A program made the position numbers and the translations under genes. From Marinimicrobium hydrolyticum (GTDB lineage: Bacteria; Pseudomonadota; Gammaproteobacteria; Pseudomonadales; Cellvibrionaceae): 64,000 bases of DNA. Each line of letters begins with the position of its first letter. The stretch's first letter is position 1. Shown piece by piece: positions 53,734-64,000 of the stretch. Under the pieces are notes generated by a model that saw only the letters and a program-made list of their open reading frames with translations, did no database searches and was not told the DNA's origin. Location: positions 1-64,000 of the forward strand of contig NZ_JAVDDU010000010.1 in NCBI RefSeq assembly GCF_030848505.1, in the 5' to 3' direction.

Positions 53734-56700
53734 ATGAGCATCGATCCCGCACGCCAAGCCCGTCTGGACGCCCTTCACAGTGCGCTACGCAAACGCATCC
53801 TGATTCTGGACGGCGGCATGGGCACCATGATTCAGAGCCTTAAGCTGACTGAAGCCCAGTACCGGGGTGAACGCTTTGCCGAATACCACCTGGACGTGGC
53901 TGGCAACAACGACCTGCTGGCCATTACCCAGCCGACCATGCTCAAAGAGATTTATCAGGGTTACCTGGACGCCGGCGCAGATATCATTGAAACCAACACC
54001 TTCAACTCGACCCGCTTGTCCATGGCGGATTACGAGATGGAACACCTCAGCCACGAGCTGAACCTGGCCGCCGCTCGCCTGGCCCGCAGCGTTGCCGATG
54101 ACCAAAGTGCTGATACTCCGGATAAGCCGCGTTTTGTGGCCGGTGTTTTGGGCCCTACCAGCCGCACCGCTTCTATTTCCCCAGATGTGAACGACCCCGG
54201 CGCGCGCAACGTCACCTTTGACGTGTTGGTGGAAAACTACATGGAATCCATGGACGGGCTGGTGCGTGGCGGCTCGGACTTGATTCTGATCGAAACCATT
54301 TTCGACACCCTGAACGCAAAAGCCGCTGTATTTGCCGTTAAGAAGTACTTTGATCAAGTGGGTTTCGAGCTGCCGATTATGATTTCCGGCACCATTACCG
54401 ATGCCTCAGGCCGCACACTGTCCGGACAAACTACAGAAGCGTTTTACAACTCACTGGCCCACGCCCAACCACTCAGCATGGGTTTGAACTGCGCCCTGGG
54501 TGCCGAAGAACTGCGTCAGTACGTACAGGAGCTGTCACGCGTCGCGAGCTGTTATACCTCGGCGCACCCCAATGCCGGCCTCCCCAATGAGTTCGGAGAA
54601 TATGACCAAACGCCAGAGGAAATGGCGGAGATCGTAGAGGAGTTCGCTAAAAGTGGCCTGGTGAATATTATCGGCGGTTGTTGCGGCACCACCCCGGAAC
54701 ACATTCAGGCCATTGCCGAAGCTGTGGGCCAATACCCGCCCCGCCCTCTTCCAGATATTGAACCCGCCTGCCGGCTATCCGGCCTTGAGCCGTTCAACAT
54801 CACCAAAGACTCACTCTTTGTGAACGTGGGTGAGCGCTGTAACGTCACCGGCTCGGCGCGCTTTAAGCGTTTGATTGTGGAAGAGGATTACAGTACTGCC
54901 CTGGAAGTCGCCCTGGAACAGGTGGAAAACGGGGCGCAGGTTATCGACATCAATATGGACGAAGCCATGCTCGATTCCGAGCAGGCAATGGTCCGCTTTC
55001 TCAACCTGATCGCCGGTGAGCCGGATATCTCCCGCGTACCCATTATGGTGGACTCCTCCAAATGGGAAGTGATCGAAGCGGGTCTGAAATGTATTCAGGG
55101 CAAACCCATCGTCAACTCCATTAGTTTGAAAGAAGGCGAAGCGGAATTTGTTGAACGCGCGCGCCTGTGTCAGCGCTACGGTGCCGCTGTGGTGGTGATG
55201 GCGTTTGATGAACAGGGTCAAGCCGATACTGCCGCACGCAAGCGCGAAATCTGCGAGCGCTCCTACCGGGTACTGGTGGACAAAGTCGGCTTTGCACCCC
55301 AGGACATTATTTTTGACCCGAATATTTTTGCCGTGGCAACGGGCATTGAAGAGCACAACAACTACGCCGTGGACTTTATTGAAGCCACGCGCTGGATTCG
55401 TGAAAACCTACCCCACGCTGGTGTGAGCGGCGGCGTGTCCAATGTTTCATTTTCCTTCCGTGGCAACAATCCGGTACGCGAAGCCATTCACTCGGTGTTT
55501 TTGTACCATGCCATCAAAGCCGGTTTGAACATGGGTATCGTCAACGCCGGTCAGCTGGCCGTGTACGATGACTTGCCCGCTGAGCTGAAGGATCGCGTCG
55601 AGGACGTCATTCTCAACCGCACACCCGAAGGCACCGACGCACTGCTGGAGATTGCGGAAAAGTACCGCGGCGATGGTTCTGGTGGCGAGAAGAAAGAAGA
55701 CTTGGAGTGGCGCAGCTGGCCAGTGAACAAGCGTATTCAACACGCACTGGTTAAAGGTATCACCGCCTACATCATTGAAGATACAGAGGACGCCCGCGTT
55801 CAGGCCAAAAAACCTTTGGACGTGATCGAAGGTCCGCTCATGGACGGCATGAATGTGGTGGGCGATCTGTTTGGCGACGGCAAGATGTTTTTGCCTCAAG
55901 TGGTGAAGTCCGCCCGGGTTATGAAACAGGCGGTTGCTTACCTACAACCCTATATTGAAGAAGAAAAAACCGAGGCTACCAAGCCTAACGGCAAGATTCT
56001 CATGGCCACGGTTAAAGGTGATGTACACGATATTGGAAAAAATATCGTCGGCGTGGTGTTGCAGTGCAATAACTACGACGTAGTGGATCTGGGGGTAATG
56101 GTACCCACCGACAAAATTCTTGAAACCGCCGTGAATGAGAACTGCGATATTATCGGCTTATCAGGCCTGATCACTCCCTCACTAGACGAGATGGTGACCG
56201 TAGCCAGAGAGATGCAGCGCCGGGGGATTAACAAACCCCTGATGATCGGCGGCGCCACAACGTCCAAGGCTCACGCCGCGGTAAAAATTGAACCGGCTTA
56301 CAGTTTAAACCAAGTGGTTTATGTGGCCGACGCCTCACGCTCAGTAAGCGTAGCCAGCAATTTGCTGTCCGATGACCTGCGGGACAAGTTTGTCGCCGAC
56401 ATCAAAGCCGAGTATGAAGCCGTGCGGGTACGCAACGCCAACCGCAAGCCGCGCGGCACTCTGCGCACCTACCCCGACGCCATTGAGCACGGCCCCAAAT
56501 TGGATTGGGACAACTACACACCGCCTAAGCCGACCTTCACGGGGGTCAAAGTGTTTGAAGACTACCCGCTAGACAAAGTGGTGCCTTTCATCGATTGGAC
56601 GCCGTTCTTTATCTCCTGGGATCTGGCCGGTAAATATCCGCGTATTCTGGACGACGAAGTGGTAGGCGAAGCGGCGCGCAGCCTCTTCCAGGACGCTCAG

Positions 56701-57450
56701 AATATGTTGAGCAAGCTAATCGACGAAAAACTTCTTAAGGCCAATGCGGTTATCGGCTTCTGGCCCGCTAACAGTGTGAACCACGATGATATTGCGGTGT
56801 ACAACGATCAAGGCGAGCAAATCAGCACCTTGCATCACATTCGCCAACAACAACAGAAAGCCGGCAACAAGAAACCGAACTTCTCGTTAGCGGATTTTGT
56901 TGCGCCTAAAAACAGCGGCAAGAGCGATTACGTCGGCGGCTTTGCGCTAACGTCCGGCATTGGCGCAGAAGAGTTGGCCAAAGAATACGAAAAAGCCGGC
57001 GACGATTACAACAGTATTATGGTAAAGGCTTTAGCGGATCGCTTGGCGGAAGCTTTCGCTGAGCATCTGCACCAACGGGTGCGAACGGAGTTCTGGGGCT
57101 ATGAGCCGGAAGAGCAACTTAGTAATGAAGAGTTGATCAAGGAAAAATACACCGGCATCCGCCCCGCTCCTGGCTACCCTGCCTGCCCGGATCACACGGA
57201 GAAAGCCACGCTGTTTAAGCTTTTGGAGGCGGAAAAGAACACCGGTCTTATACTCACCGAAAGCTTCGCCATGTACCCCACCGCCGCTGTATCCGGCTGG
57301 TATTTCTCCCACCCGGAGTCCGATTACTTTGCCGTAGGTAAGATAGAGAAAGACCAAATCAAAAGCCTAGCCGAACGCAAAGGAACAACGATTGCCGAGC
57401 AAGAGCGTTGGCTAAGTCCAGTTTTGGGCTATGAACCTGGGGCTGAGTGA
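53734..57450 (+). CDS. metH: Cobalamin-dependent methionine synthase
   Basis: A 1238-residue enzyme that methylates homocysteine from methyltetrahydrofolate. Modules in order: homocysteine domain (about 15-335; [10 protein letters not shown]; zinc Cys in GLNCALG near 253 and [10 protein letters not shown] near 314), pterin domain (about 360-640), B12 domain (about 660-900; cobalt-ligand His in [10 protein letters not shown] near 765) and activation domain (about 910-1230; [12 protein letters not shown] and [12 protein letters not shown]). Full length, all sites intact. It is divergent from nfuA; I found no cobalamin or SAM riboswitch in the 167-bp gap. Confidence 0.97.
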   Translation: MSIDPARQARLDALHSALRKRILILDGGMGTMIQSLKLTEAQYRGERFAEYHLDVAGNNDLLAITQPTMLKEIYQGYLDAGADIIETNTFNSTRLSMADYEMEHLSHELNLAAARLARSVADDQSADTPDKPRFVAGVLGPTSRTASISPDVNDPGARNVTFDVLVENYMESMDGLVRGGSDLILIETIFDTLNAKAAVFAVKKYFDQVGFELPIMISGTITDASGRTLSGQTTEAFYNSLAHAQPLSMGLNCALGAEELRQYVQELSRVASCYTSAHPNAGLPNEFGEYDQTPEEMAEIVEEFAKSGLVNIIGGCCGTTPEHIQAIAEAVGQYPPRPLPDIEPACRLSGLEPFNITKDSLFVNVGERCNVTGSARFKRLIVEEDYSTALEVALEQVENGAQVIDINMDEAMLDSEQAMVRFLNLIAGEPDISRVPIMVDSSKWEVIEAGLKCIQGKPIVNSISLKEGEAEFVERARLCQRYGAAVVVMAFDEQGQADTAARKREICERSYRVLVDKVGFAPQDIIFDPNIFAVATGIEEHNNYAVDFIEATRWIRENLPHAGVSGGVSNVSFSFRGNNPVREAIHSVFLYHAIKAGLNMGIVNAGQLAVYDDLPAELKDRVEDVILNRTPEGTDALLEIAEKYRGDGSGGEKKEDLEWRSWPVNKRIQHALVKGITAYIIEDTEDARVQAKKPLDVIEGPLMDGMNVVGDLFGDGKMFLPQVVKSARVMKQAVAYLQPYIEEEKTEATKPNGKILMATVKGDVHDIGKNIVGVVLQCNNYDVVDLGVMVPTDKILETAVNENCDIIGLSGLITPSLDEMVTVAREMQRRGINKPLMIGGATTSKAHAAVKIEPAYSLNQVVYVADASRSVSVASNLLSDDLRDKFVADIKAEYEAVRVRNANRKPRGTLRTYPDAIEHGPKLDWDNYTPPKPTFTGVKVFEDYPLDKVVPFIDWTPFFISWDLAGKYPRILDDEVVGEAARSLFQDAQNMLSKLIDEKLLKANAVIGFWPANSVNHDDIAVYNDQGEQISTLHHIRQQQQKAGNKKPNFSLADFVAPKNSGKSDYVGGFALTSGIGAEELAKEYEKAGDDYNSIMVKALADRLAEAFAEHLHQRVRTEFWGYEPEEQLSNEELIKEKYTGIRPAPGYPACPDHTEKATLFKLLEAEKNTGLILTESFAMYPTAAVSGWYFSHPESDYFAVGKIEKDQIKSLAERKGTTIAEQERWLSPVLGYEPGAE

Positions 57451-57507
57451 TCAGCCTCGCTAACCACCCCGTCGCCTTCGGGCGGATATTGCCTGGGAGC
57501 ATCTGGA

Positions 57508-59148
57508 TCACATGCTGGGGTAGTTCGGACCCCCGCCCCCTTCAGGGGAGACCCAGGTTATATTCTGCTGCGGATCTTTAATATCGCAGGTTTTGCAGTG
57601 TATGCAGTTCTGGGCGTTGATCTGAAGGTAGGCATCACCTCCTGCATTCTCCAAAACCTCGTACACGCCTGCAGGACAGTAACGCTGAGCTGGCTCGCCG
57701 TATATGGGGTAGTTTTTCTGCATGGGCAATTCTGGCGAGGCTAAGCGCAAATGGCAGGGTTGATCTTCTTCGTGGCTGGTATTGGCCAGATACACTGACG
57801 ACGGCAAGTCGAAACTCAAAATACTGTCGGGCTTGGGATATGTGATGGGCTCAACCTTTGCTTTGGGTTTGAGCGCTGCATGATCCGGTATAGGGTCAGA
57901 AAGCGTCCAGGGCAGTCGGCCTCGAAAGATGTTGATGTCTAGATACGCGTATGCAGCGCCTAACACGGTACCCCACTTGTGTAGCGCCGGGCCAAAATTG
58001 CGCTGTTGATAAAGCTCTTGCCAGGCCCATGAATTCCGCCAGGCATCTTCGAATTCGTCGAGCTGATCGTGCGCCCGGTTGTCGATAATGGCGTGGGCCA
58101 CGGATTCAGCTGCGACCAAGGCGGACTTCATTGCGGTATGAGTGCCTTTGATCTTTGCAAAATTTAGTGTTCCTGCATCGTCCCCGATCAAAAGTCCACC
58201 GGGGAAGATCATCCTGGGCAAGCTCTGCAGGCCACCTTTGGCAATAGCACGAGCACCGTAAGCCACACGTTTTCCTCCAGCAAGATGTTTCTGGATCTGT
58301 GGTTGGTGCTTATAGCGTTGAAACTCTTCGAATGGATTGACGAGGGGGTTGCTATAGGAGAGATCGGTGATCAATCCAACAGCGATTTGATTCTTGCCAA
58401 CATGGTAGAGAAAGCCTCCTCCAGTGCTTCCGGTTTCGGTCAGTGGCCAACCAGCGGTATGCACTACCAAGCCGGCCCTGTGATTCTTCTCTGGAATTTC
58501 CCACAGCTCTTTTATTCCCAGTCCGTAATGCTGAGGATCCATACCCTGGGAGAGGTTGAACTTTGCAATCAGCTGTTTTCCCAGCTCGCCACGACAACCT
58601 TCAGCGAAAAGTGTGTACTTTGCGTGCAACTCCATACCGGGCATATGAGTATCCTTAGCCTCTCCGGTGGCTGAGACTCCCATATCACCCGTTGCAATAC
58701 CTATTACCCGGTTGTCGCCATCATAGAGGACTTCCGCCGCGGCAAAGCCGGGAAAGATTTCCACACCCAAGGCCTCCGCCTGTTCCGCGAGCCAACGGCA
58801 AAGGTTGCCAAGGCTAATAATGTAGTTGCCCTGGTTGTGCATGGTGGAGGGAGTAAGGAAAGCAGGTACCTTTAGGGACTTTTCCCCGGATTGAAATACA
58901 TAGATTTCATCACTGGTCACTGGCGTCAACAGTGGCGCACCTCGTTCCAGGTAGTCGGGGAAAAGCTCCGCAAGTGCCCTGGGCTCGAAGACAGCGCCCG
59001 ATAAAATATGCGCCCCCACCTCCGAGCCCTTCTCAACAACACATACGCTGAGGTTGGTATCGATTTGCTTGAGTCGACATGCAGCACTGAGGCCCGCCGG
59101 GCCAGCGCCAACAATGACAACGTCATACGGCATGGATTCGCGAGCCAT
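57508..59148 (-). CDS. ETF-ubiquinone oxidoreductase
   Basis: A 546-residue flavoprotein that passes electrons from electron-transfer flavoprotein to ubiquinone. The FAD-binding VIVGAGPAGLSAACRL is at the N-terminus; the C-terminal 4Fe-4S site shows YCPAGVYEV and CIHCKTCDIKDPQQN. It is membrane-associated through a short hydrophobic region. It lies downstream of etfB-etfA on the same strand but behind a strong terminator, so it probably has its own promoter. It is convergent with metH. Confidence 0.95.
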   Translation of the reverse strand: MARESMPYDVVIVGAGPAGLSAACRLKQIDTNLSVCVVEKGSEVGAHILSGAVFEPRALAELFPDYLERGAPLLTPVTSDEIYVFQSGEKSLKVPAFLTPSTMHNQGNYIISLGNLCRWLAEQAEALGVEIFPGFAAAEVLYDGDNRVIGIATGDMGVSATGEAKDTHMPGMELHAKYTLFAEGCRGELGKQLIAKFNLSQGMDPQHYGLGIKELWEIPEKNHRAGLVVHTAGWPLTETGSTGGGFLYHVGKNQIAVGLITDLSYSNPLVNPFEEFQRYKHQPQIQKHLAGGKRVAYGARAIAKGGLQSLPRMIFPGGLLIGDDAGTLNFAKIKGTHTAMKSALVAAESVAHAIIDNRAHDQLDEFEDAWRNSWAWQELYQQRNFGPALHKWGTVLGAAYAYLDINIFRGRLPWTLSDPIPDHAALKPKAKVEPITYPKPDSILSFDLPSSVYLANTSHEEDQPCHLRLASPELPMQKNYPIYGEPAQRYCPAGVYEVLENAGGDAYLQINAQNCIHCKTCDIKDPQQNITWVSPEGGGGPNYPSM

Positions 59149-59190
59149 TGGATTCCCCTTCAGCGGTAGAAACGTGTATAGGTCTATTTC

Positions 59191-59246
59191 AAAAAAAGAA
59201 CCCGGGCTACCTCCGGTTCACATCTTTGGATAGGAGGTAGCCGGGT
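59191..59246 (-). terminator. Strong terminator after etfA
   Basis: Long stem (CCCGGGCTACCTCC at 59201-59214 with GGAGGTAGCCGGG at 59233-59245, one bulge) followed on the minus strand by TTCTTTTTTT. A second stem GCATCGACGG/CCGTTGATGC lies at about 59321-59347. Together they separate etfA from the ETF-QO gene. Confidence 0.88.
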
Positions 59247-59364
59247 CCAGGCCGCAATAAGGGGCGGCCACACTTAGAGGAGGTTTACAATGAGGCGACG
59301 GGTTCCCAGCCTCCCCTAGGCATCGACGGTCTCCTACCGTTGATGCCGTGATCGTTGCAGCGCG

Positions 59365-60339
59365 CTAAGCGGATACGGCAACCGGCGCATCCACTTCAAC
59401 ACCGTAAGCTGTCAACAGGGCTTCCAACTCCGGCACAGCTTCATAAAGGTCTGCGACCAAGCCATAGTCTGCGACTTCGAAAATGGGCGCATCTTCATCT
59501 TTATTGATAGCCACAATTACCTTTGAGTCTTTCATGCCCGCCAGGTGCTGAACTGCGCCGGATATACCCACCGCAATGTAGAGCTCTGGCGATACAATTT
59601 TTCCAGTTTGCCCAACCTGTAGATCATTCGGGACATAGCCTGCGTCCACCGCCGCACGCGAGGCACCTACAGCGCCACCCAGTTTATCCGCCAAGCTGTA
59701 CAAAATCTGAAAATTCTCGGCACTCTGTAGGGCCCGCCCACCTGAAACCACGACGCGCGCTGTGGTCAATTCGGGACGATCAGATGTAGCCAGATCTTGA
59801 CCGACAACGGTGGAAAGCCCGGCATCGAATTCGAAAGACAGCTCCTCAATCTCACAGGGGTTTTCCGAATAGGCTGCTGCTTCAAATGCGCTGGTACGAA
59901 TTGTCATCATCTTGACGCTATCGGTAGAACTAACCTTTGCCACCAAGTTACCTGCATAGATGGGTCGGACAAAAGTTTCAGTCGTTTCTATACCGACCAC
60001 ATCAGCAATTGGTTGAACATCAGCCAGGGCGGCAGCGCGAGGAATGATGTTCTTTCCCGTGGTTGTGGCTGGTGCCAAAATATGGCTGTACTTGGAAGTC
60101 AGTTTCTCCAGCAAGGGGGCCACGTTCTCAGGCAGTTGATAATCATAAACTGGCGCATCTGCCACCAGTACGGCTGAGACACCCTGGATGTTGCGGGCAG
60201 CGTTTGCAACCGCACCACAACCATGCCCAACCACAAGAAGGTGTAACTCCTGCCCCAGCTCAAGGCCCGCCGTCACTGCGTTGAGAGTGGAGCTCTTCAG
60301 GGCCTGGTTGTCGTGTTCAGCATAGATAAGTGTTTTCAT
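59365..60339 (-). CDS. etfA: Electron transfer flavoprotein, alpha subunit
   Basis: A 324-residue FAD-binding subunit that accepts electrons from acyl-CoA and other dehydrogenases. The C-terminal FAD motif region is recognisable: GGRALQSAENFQ, VGASRAAVDAGYVP and GQTGKIVSPELYIAVGISG. Its start overlaps the etfB stop by one base, so the subunits are made in equal amounts. Confidence 0.96.
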   Translation of the reverse strand: MKTLIYAEHDNQALKSSTLNAVTAGLELGQELHLLVVGHGCGAVANAARNIQGVSAVLVADAPVYDYQLPENVAPLLEKLTSKYSHILAPATTTGKNIIPRAAALADVQPIADVVGIETTETFVRPIYAGNLVAKVSSTDSVKMMTIRTSAFEAAAYSENPCEIEELSFEFDAGLSTVVGQDLATSDRPELTTARVVVSGGRALQSAENFQILYSLADKLGGAVGASRAAVDAGYVPNDLQVGQTGKIVSPELYIAVGISGAVQHLAGMKDSKVIVAINKDEDAPIFEVADYGLVADLYEAVPELEALLTAYGVEVDAPVAVSA

Positions 60340-61088
60340 CAGATCACCTTCGCTTCGCTTCTCAGTTTGTCCACAAGTTCTTCAACGCTGGAAACTTTTG
60401 TTCCCGCGCGACGTTTATCCGGGGTTGATACCGTCACAACCTTCAGACGAGGAGTTCCATCCACCCCTAAGCTCGCAAAAGGTATGGTTTCGATCGATTT
60501 CTTTTTCGCTTTCATAATTTGCGGCAGTGAAGCGTAACGGGGCTCGTTCAAGCGCAGATCTGCCGTTACCGCCGCGGGCAGCGATAACTCCACCGTCTGT
60601 GCGCCTCCGTCAATCTCGCGGGTAACCGTTGCTTTACCGTCCGCTACTACCAGTGCCGAGGCGAAAGTACCTTGAGGTATTCCCGCTAGCGCAGCAAACA
60701 TCTGCCCAGTCTGGTTGTTGTCGCCATCAACGGATTGTTTTCCGAACATAATCAACTGAGGTAATTCCTGGTCATAGACCGCCTTGAGGCACTTGGCAAT
60801 AGCCAGAGGCTCCAGGTTCTCGTCGGTCTCCACGATAACTCCGCGATCAGCTCCAATCGCCATTGCTGCCCTGATCTGCTCCTGCGCCTTGGCTGGGCCA
60901 ATACACACCGCCACTACTTCTGTGGCGACCCCTGATTCCTTCAGGCGAACGGCCTCTTCAACCGCTATTTCACAAAAAGGATTGATTGCCATTTTGACAT
61001 TGGTCAATTCGACATCGTTGCCTTCAGAATTGGGGCGAACGACTACGTTAACATCCGCCACACGTTTGATTGCTACCAGTACTTTCAT
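60339..61088 (-). CDS. etfB: Electron transfer flavoprotein, beta subunit
   Basis: A 249-residue AMP-binding subunit. The signature VRLKESGVATEVVAVCIGP and the segment LPAAVTADLRLNEPRYASLP are family-typical. I choose the ATG at 61088 (MKVLVAIKRVAD) over the upstream ATG, in line with EtfB elsewhere. The Mrp gene lies 25 bp upstream on the same strand, so it may be co-transcribed. Confidence 0.96.
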   Translation of the reverse strand: MKVLVAIKRVADVNVVVRPNSEGNDVELTNVKMAINPFCEIAVEEAVRLKESGVATEVVAVCIGPAKAQEQIRAAMAIGADRGVIVETDENLEPLAIAKCLKAVYDQELPQLIMFGKQSVDGDNNQTGQMFAALAGIPQGTFASALVVADGKATVTREIDGGAQTVELSLPAAVTADLRLNEPRYASLPQIMKAKKKSIETIPFASLGVDGTPRLKVVTVSTPDKRRAGTKVSSVEELVDKLRSEAKVI

Positions 61089-61113
61089 GATTCCTGTTCC
61101 CATTGGAAAACGG

Positions 61114-62223
61114 TTAGATCTCGACGATTCGAATTTCTGGCCCCGCCGACTGCTCCAGGTTCTGTTTCCAAAGCTGAGCCGCGGTCTGGTTGGCCAGATC
61201 GAAAAACGCCCTGGCTAAGGTGCCGGTCGGGTCACTGGCGACCGTCGGTAAGCCTGCATCCGCGTTCTCACAGATTCGTTTATCGAGAGGCAGCGACCCC
61301 AATACAGGAACACCATATTCCAATGCCATACACGACGCGCCCTCGGACCCGAAAATGGACTCTTCGTGGCCGCACTTGGCGCAAACATGAGTGGCCATGT
61401 TCTCCACTACACCCAACACCGGGATGTTGACCTTATTAAACATTTCAACACCTTTTCGAGCATCGACAAGTGCTACTTCTTGAGGCGTCGTTACCACCAC
61501 AGCCCCGGCTATATTGAACTGCTGAGCCAGGGATATTTGAATGTCGCCGGTCCCGGGAGGCATATCGACAATTAAGTAGTCCAGCTCGCCCCAAAGAGTT
61601 TGCTCGAATAGCTGTTGCAGTGCCCTGACCGCCATGGAACCACGCCATACCATGGGAGTTTTTGCCGCGGACATATACCCGACAGACATGGACTTTACGC
61701 CGAGTCGCTCAATGGGCTGTAAGAACTGATTGGCAATTAGATCAGGCTTTTCCCCGTCGGGGATGCCCAGCATGGTTCTCTGGCTCGGGCCATAGATGTC
61801 AGCATCCATGATGCCTACTTGCGCACCTTCAGCCTGTAGAGCCAGGGCCAGATTGACGGCGGTTGTAGACTTGCCAACTCCACCCTTCCCTGAGGCCACC
61901 ATCACAATATTTTTGACATCACTCAGATTCCCCTTGTTTCGACTCGGACAGTGCAGCACCGAGCTGGAAACCTCAACCTGACAATTGGCAATGCCGGCCC
62001 GGGCAAGCGCCGCTCGCACTAGCATGGCAATGGCGTTTTCCTGCGATGCCACCTTGATTCCCAGCTTCAGCTTAACGTAAACCTTGCTTCCGTCGACACG
62101 AATAGAATCTATAGCACCCAGGCTTCGATAGCTCTGCTGTAAAAACGGATCATTGATCTGATCTAGCACCTCGTGCACGGATTCTTCTGTCTCACTTCTG
62201 GTTAGCTTACATTCAGTCAACAT
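61114..62223 (-). CDS. apbC: Mrp/ApbC iron-sulfur carrier ATPase
   Basis: A 369-residue P-loop ATPase that carries and transfers Fe-S clusters. An N-terminal MIP18-type domain (about 10-85; VHEVLDQINDPFLQQSYR) precedes the ATPase with the deviant Walker A ASGKGGVGKSTTAVNL and the cluster-binding pair CAKCG. I choose the ATG at 62223 (MLTECKL) because a GGAG site lies just upstream; the frame opens 9 codons earlier. Immediately upstream of etfB, it could supply the cluster of ETF-QO (inference). Confidence 0.93.
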   Translation of the reverse strand: MLTECKLTRSETEESVHEVLDQINDPFLQQSYRSLGAIDSIRVDGSKVYVKLKLGIKVASQENAIAMLVRAALARAGIANCQVEVSSSVLHCPSRNKGNLSDVKNIVMVASGKGGVGKSTTAVNLALALQAEGAQVGIMDADIYGPSQRTMLGIPDGEKPDLIANQFLQPIERLGVKSMSVGYMSAAKTPMVWRGSMAVRALQQLFEQTLWGELDYLIVDMPPGTGDIQISLAQQFNIAGAVVVTTPQEVALVDARKGVEMFNKVNIPVLGVVENMATHVCAKCGHEESIFGSEGASCMALEYGVPVLGSLPLDKRICENADAGLPTVASDPTGTLARAFFDLANQTAAQLWKQNLEQSAGPEIRIVEI

Positions 62224-62297
62224 AGCAATTACTCCGTTGATGGTTCGCACACTGGGTACTTGGTAAATTCAGGATTTCTCAGCCGACAATAACGACA

Positions 62298-63071
62298 TTA
62301 TGATTCAACAAACGCACGCTCGATCGCATATTCACCCAACTCGCCATGGCGGGATTCCCGAAAGCCGAGATTTTCGAGAATTTTGCACGTATCCTTCAGC
62401 ATCGCTGGGCTGCCACATACCATTGCCCGATCTACCTCCGGGTTTAACGGGGGCATGCCCAAATCCTGGAATAGCTTTCCGGACTCGATCAGGTCAGTCA
62501 GTCTGCCCTGGTTTTGGTAGGGCTCGCGAGTCACTGTGGGATAGTAAAGAAGCTTTTCCTGAACATATTCGCCAAAGTACTCGTGATTCGGCAATTGAGA
62601 GGTAATCATTTCTCGGTACGCCAATTCATCAACCGTACGGACACCGTGGGTCAGTATGATCTTGTCGTAAAGTTCATATACTTCTGGATCCCGAATGATG
62701 CTTAGAAACGGCGCCAATCCGGTACCAGTACTGAACATGTATAAGTTCTTACCGGGAAGCAGATTATCCGTTGTCAGGGTTCCAGTTGGTTTGTGGCTGA
62801 TATAGATCTCATCCCCAACCTTTAGATGCTGAAGCTTCGAGGTAAGCGGCCCATCGGGTACCTTGATGCTGAAGAATTCAAGCTGCTCCTCATAGTTCGC
62901 GCTTACGATACTGTAGGCGCGAAGCAGTGGTTTTCCATTGTCGTCAAGACCAATCATGGTAAAGTGGCCGTTTTTGTAACGAAACGACATATCCCTGGTT
63001 GACTTGAAGCTAAACAAGCTTTCGTTCCAGTGATGCACTTCCGTTACGGTTTCGGTACGCAGATTTGCCAT
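62298..63071 (-). CDS. fpr: Ferredoxin/flavodoxin-NADP reductase
   Basis: A 257-residue bacterial FNR that exchanges electrons between NADPH and ferredoxin or flavodoxin. FAD motif LRAYSIVSANYEE, NADP-binding STGTGLAPFLSIIRDP, and the C-terminal AFVES ending of the subclass I (Azotobacter-like) enzymes. It lies between the Mrp gene (74 bp downstream) and the YeiH gene on the same strand. Confidence 0.94.
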   Translation of the reverse strand: MANLRTETVTEVHHWNESLFSFKSTRDMSFRYKNGHFTMIGLDDNGKPLLRAYSIVSANYEEQLEFFSIKVPDGPLTSKLQHLKVGDEIYISHKPTGTLTTDNLLPGKNLYMFSTGTGLAPFLSIIRDPEVYELYDKIILTHGVRTVDELAYREMITSQLPNHEYFGEYVQEKLLYYPTVTREPYQNQGRLTDLIESGKLFQDLGMPPLNPEVDRAMVCGSPAMLKDTCKILENLGFRESRHGELGEYAIERAFVES

Positions 63072-63124
63072 GGTGTACTCCTATTGCATTGTCTATATTA
63101 AATATACTTGTAAGCTTTCAAGCT

Positions 63125-64000
63125 CTAGTAAAGAATCAACACTAGAGCTAGACCAGCGATAAAAATCGTATTCAACACCAGCAACAAAAGCGGCTTAATG
63201 CCCATGTTCCACATTTCCACCAGATTGGTTTTTGTTCCCAAAGCGGCCATCGCGATGATCAGGCAAAGGCGAGACATATCTCCCGCGGCCTCAACAACAG
63301 AGCCCGGCATGACACTCATGTTTGCGAAAACCATAAACGCCAGAAATGCGATAATAAACGGTGGAAACACAGACAGAAATTTCGCGCACTTGGATCGATC
63401 GTTGGGTTCTGTTCGGCGGAACATGAGAGCAATGATCATGACCACCGGAACCAACATGCCCACCCTCAACATCTTCGTATATGTGGCTAGCTCCGCCACC
63501 TCATCGGAAATCATGTGTCCCGCACCAACGACTTGAGCCACGTCATGAATACTGGCACCCAAAAAGATACCCATTTGTTCGACGGACAAGCCCATGCTGA
63601 CCAGAACACCCGGATAGACAACCATCACTATGGTGCTCAGCCCCGCAACACCCACCAAAGTACACAGAAGGTGTTGGTCCATAGAATTTTCGCAGCCGGT
63701 ACTCTGGCTGCCCCGCTTTTCTGTATGCAGCAACACGGCTGCAACGGCGAGAGCGGCGGAGGCGCCACAAATCGCCACAGCGGCAGCGGAGATCAGTGCC
63801 TTGGTTCGATCGATCTTCAACATAGCCGCCAACAGCAGCCCAAACACAAAGGTGGCAATAACCACTGGCAGAACCACCGCAACCGGCCCAATGCCTAGTG
63901 AATGAACCTGCTCAAAACTAATTCGGGCACCCAGCAGAGCCACACCAAAACGAAGAACATTTTTTGCACAGAAATCGATTCCCGCGGAAAACTCTTTATG
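63125..64000 (-). CDS. YeiH-family putative sulfate exporter (5'-truncated by window edge)
   Basis: The visible part is 291 residues, open to the window end: the reading frame continues through AKNVLRFGVALLGARISFEQ with no stop before position 64000, so the GTG at 63943 is an internal codon. About ten hydrophobic helices; segment GASIHDVAQVVGAGHM and the C-terminal ALGTKTNLVEMWNMGIKPL fit the YeiH (UPF0324) family. About 40-60 N-terminal residues lie outside. Substrate is unproven, and the sulfate name is by family only. Confidence 0.85.
   Translation of the reverse strand, partial: HKEFSAGIDFCAKNVLRFGVALLGARISFEQVHSLGIGPVAVVLPVVIATFVFGLLLAAMLKIDRTKALISAAAVAICGASAALAVAAVLLHTEKRGSQSTGCENSMDQHLLCTLVGVAGLSTIVMVVYPGVLVSMGLSVEQMGIFLGASIHDVAQVVGAGHMISDEVAELATYTKMLRVGMLVPVVMIIALMFRRTEPNDRSKCAKFLSVFPPFIIAFLAFMVFANMSVMPGSVVEAAGDMSRLCLIIAMAALGTKTNLVEMWNMGIKPLLLLVLNTIFIAGLALVLILY

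Noticed and set aside
59290-59319. Nine-residue leader peptide with a GAGGAGG ribosome site
   Set aside because: It lies on the plus strand with no plus-strand gene downstream; the flanking genes run the other way.
63125-63943. Complete 272-residue exporter starting at GTG 63943
   Set aside because: The frame continues upstream through conserved-looking sequence to the window edge, so the gene is truncated by the window rather than starting there.

Overview
The window reads as chromosomal DNA of a free-living marine-type gammaproteobacterium, most likely near Cellvibrionales/Hahella/Marinimicrobium. The grounds are the gene set (dimeric dUTPase, DUF1853, DUF1315, DUF2489, an AddAB-like nuclease/helicase pair, a very large LTD-CotH secreted protein), the roughly 55-58% GC look, and dense small palindromic repeats. 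The genus call is an inference. Almost all genes are core housekeeping; I see no prophage, transposase, integrase, cas gene or conjugation operon.

Layout. 0-5 kb: a giant secreted CotH-type protein overlapping a small lipoprotein gene. 5-13 kb: dut, tatD, pilZ, holB, an RluA-type pseudouridine synthase, a TraF_2-type envelope protein and tmk. These are separated by clusters of REP-like palindromes, which also break up the usual tmk-holB-pilZ-tatD operon. 13-19 kb: a candidate envelope transport unit (MMPL/RND pump, LolA-like carrier, beta-barrel) followed by a TetR regulator. 19-27 kb: ppiB-lpxH, pepN-DUF1315, glpG, a phosphoesterase and nadK. 27-32 kb: DUF1853, and a minus-strand operon of a coiled-coil/Cys-rich protein, a D-cysteine desulfhydrase-like PLP enzyme and a cyclic-nucleotide/rhodanese protein, preceded by a 26-residue acidic peptide. 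32-33.5 kb: a tRNA-Val/tRNA-Asp operon trailed by a 186-bp tandem repeat whose units each carry the 3' end of tRNA-Asp and a terminator. 33.7-41 kb: an orphan sensor kinase, a lipoprotein, trmA, DUF2489, rmuC, a TPR protein and murI. 41-51 kb: a GGDEF/EAL protein and the AddB/AddA-like pair. 51-64 kb: DAHP synthase, uppP, nfuA, metH, ETF-QO, etfA, etfB, apbC/mrp, fpr and a truncated YeiH-family exporter.

The most unusual material is between genes. (1) The tRNA-Asp repeat array resembles the E. coli tyrT/rtT arrangement. (2) Modular hairpins have 20-27 bp arms; two copies differ in arm sequence but keep perfect pairing, and an optional 56-nt module is shared by otherwise different hairpins. 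(3) REP-like palindromes are amplified into exact 61-bp, 127-bp and about 161-bp arrays, one of which mimics a type I-E CRISPR array. (4) A near-perfect IscR type 1 operator lies upstream of nfuA. (5) The AddB-like nuclease appears to have lost three of its four Fe-S cysteines. Repeats are dense from 5 to 38 kb and absent, as far as I can see, from 38 to 64 kb.
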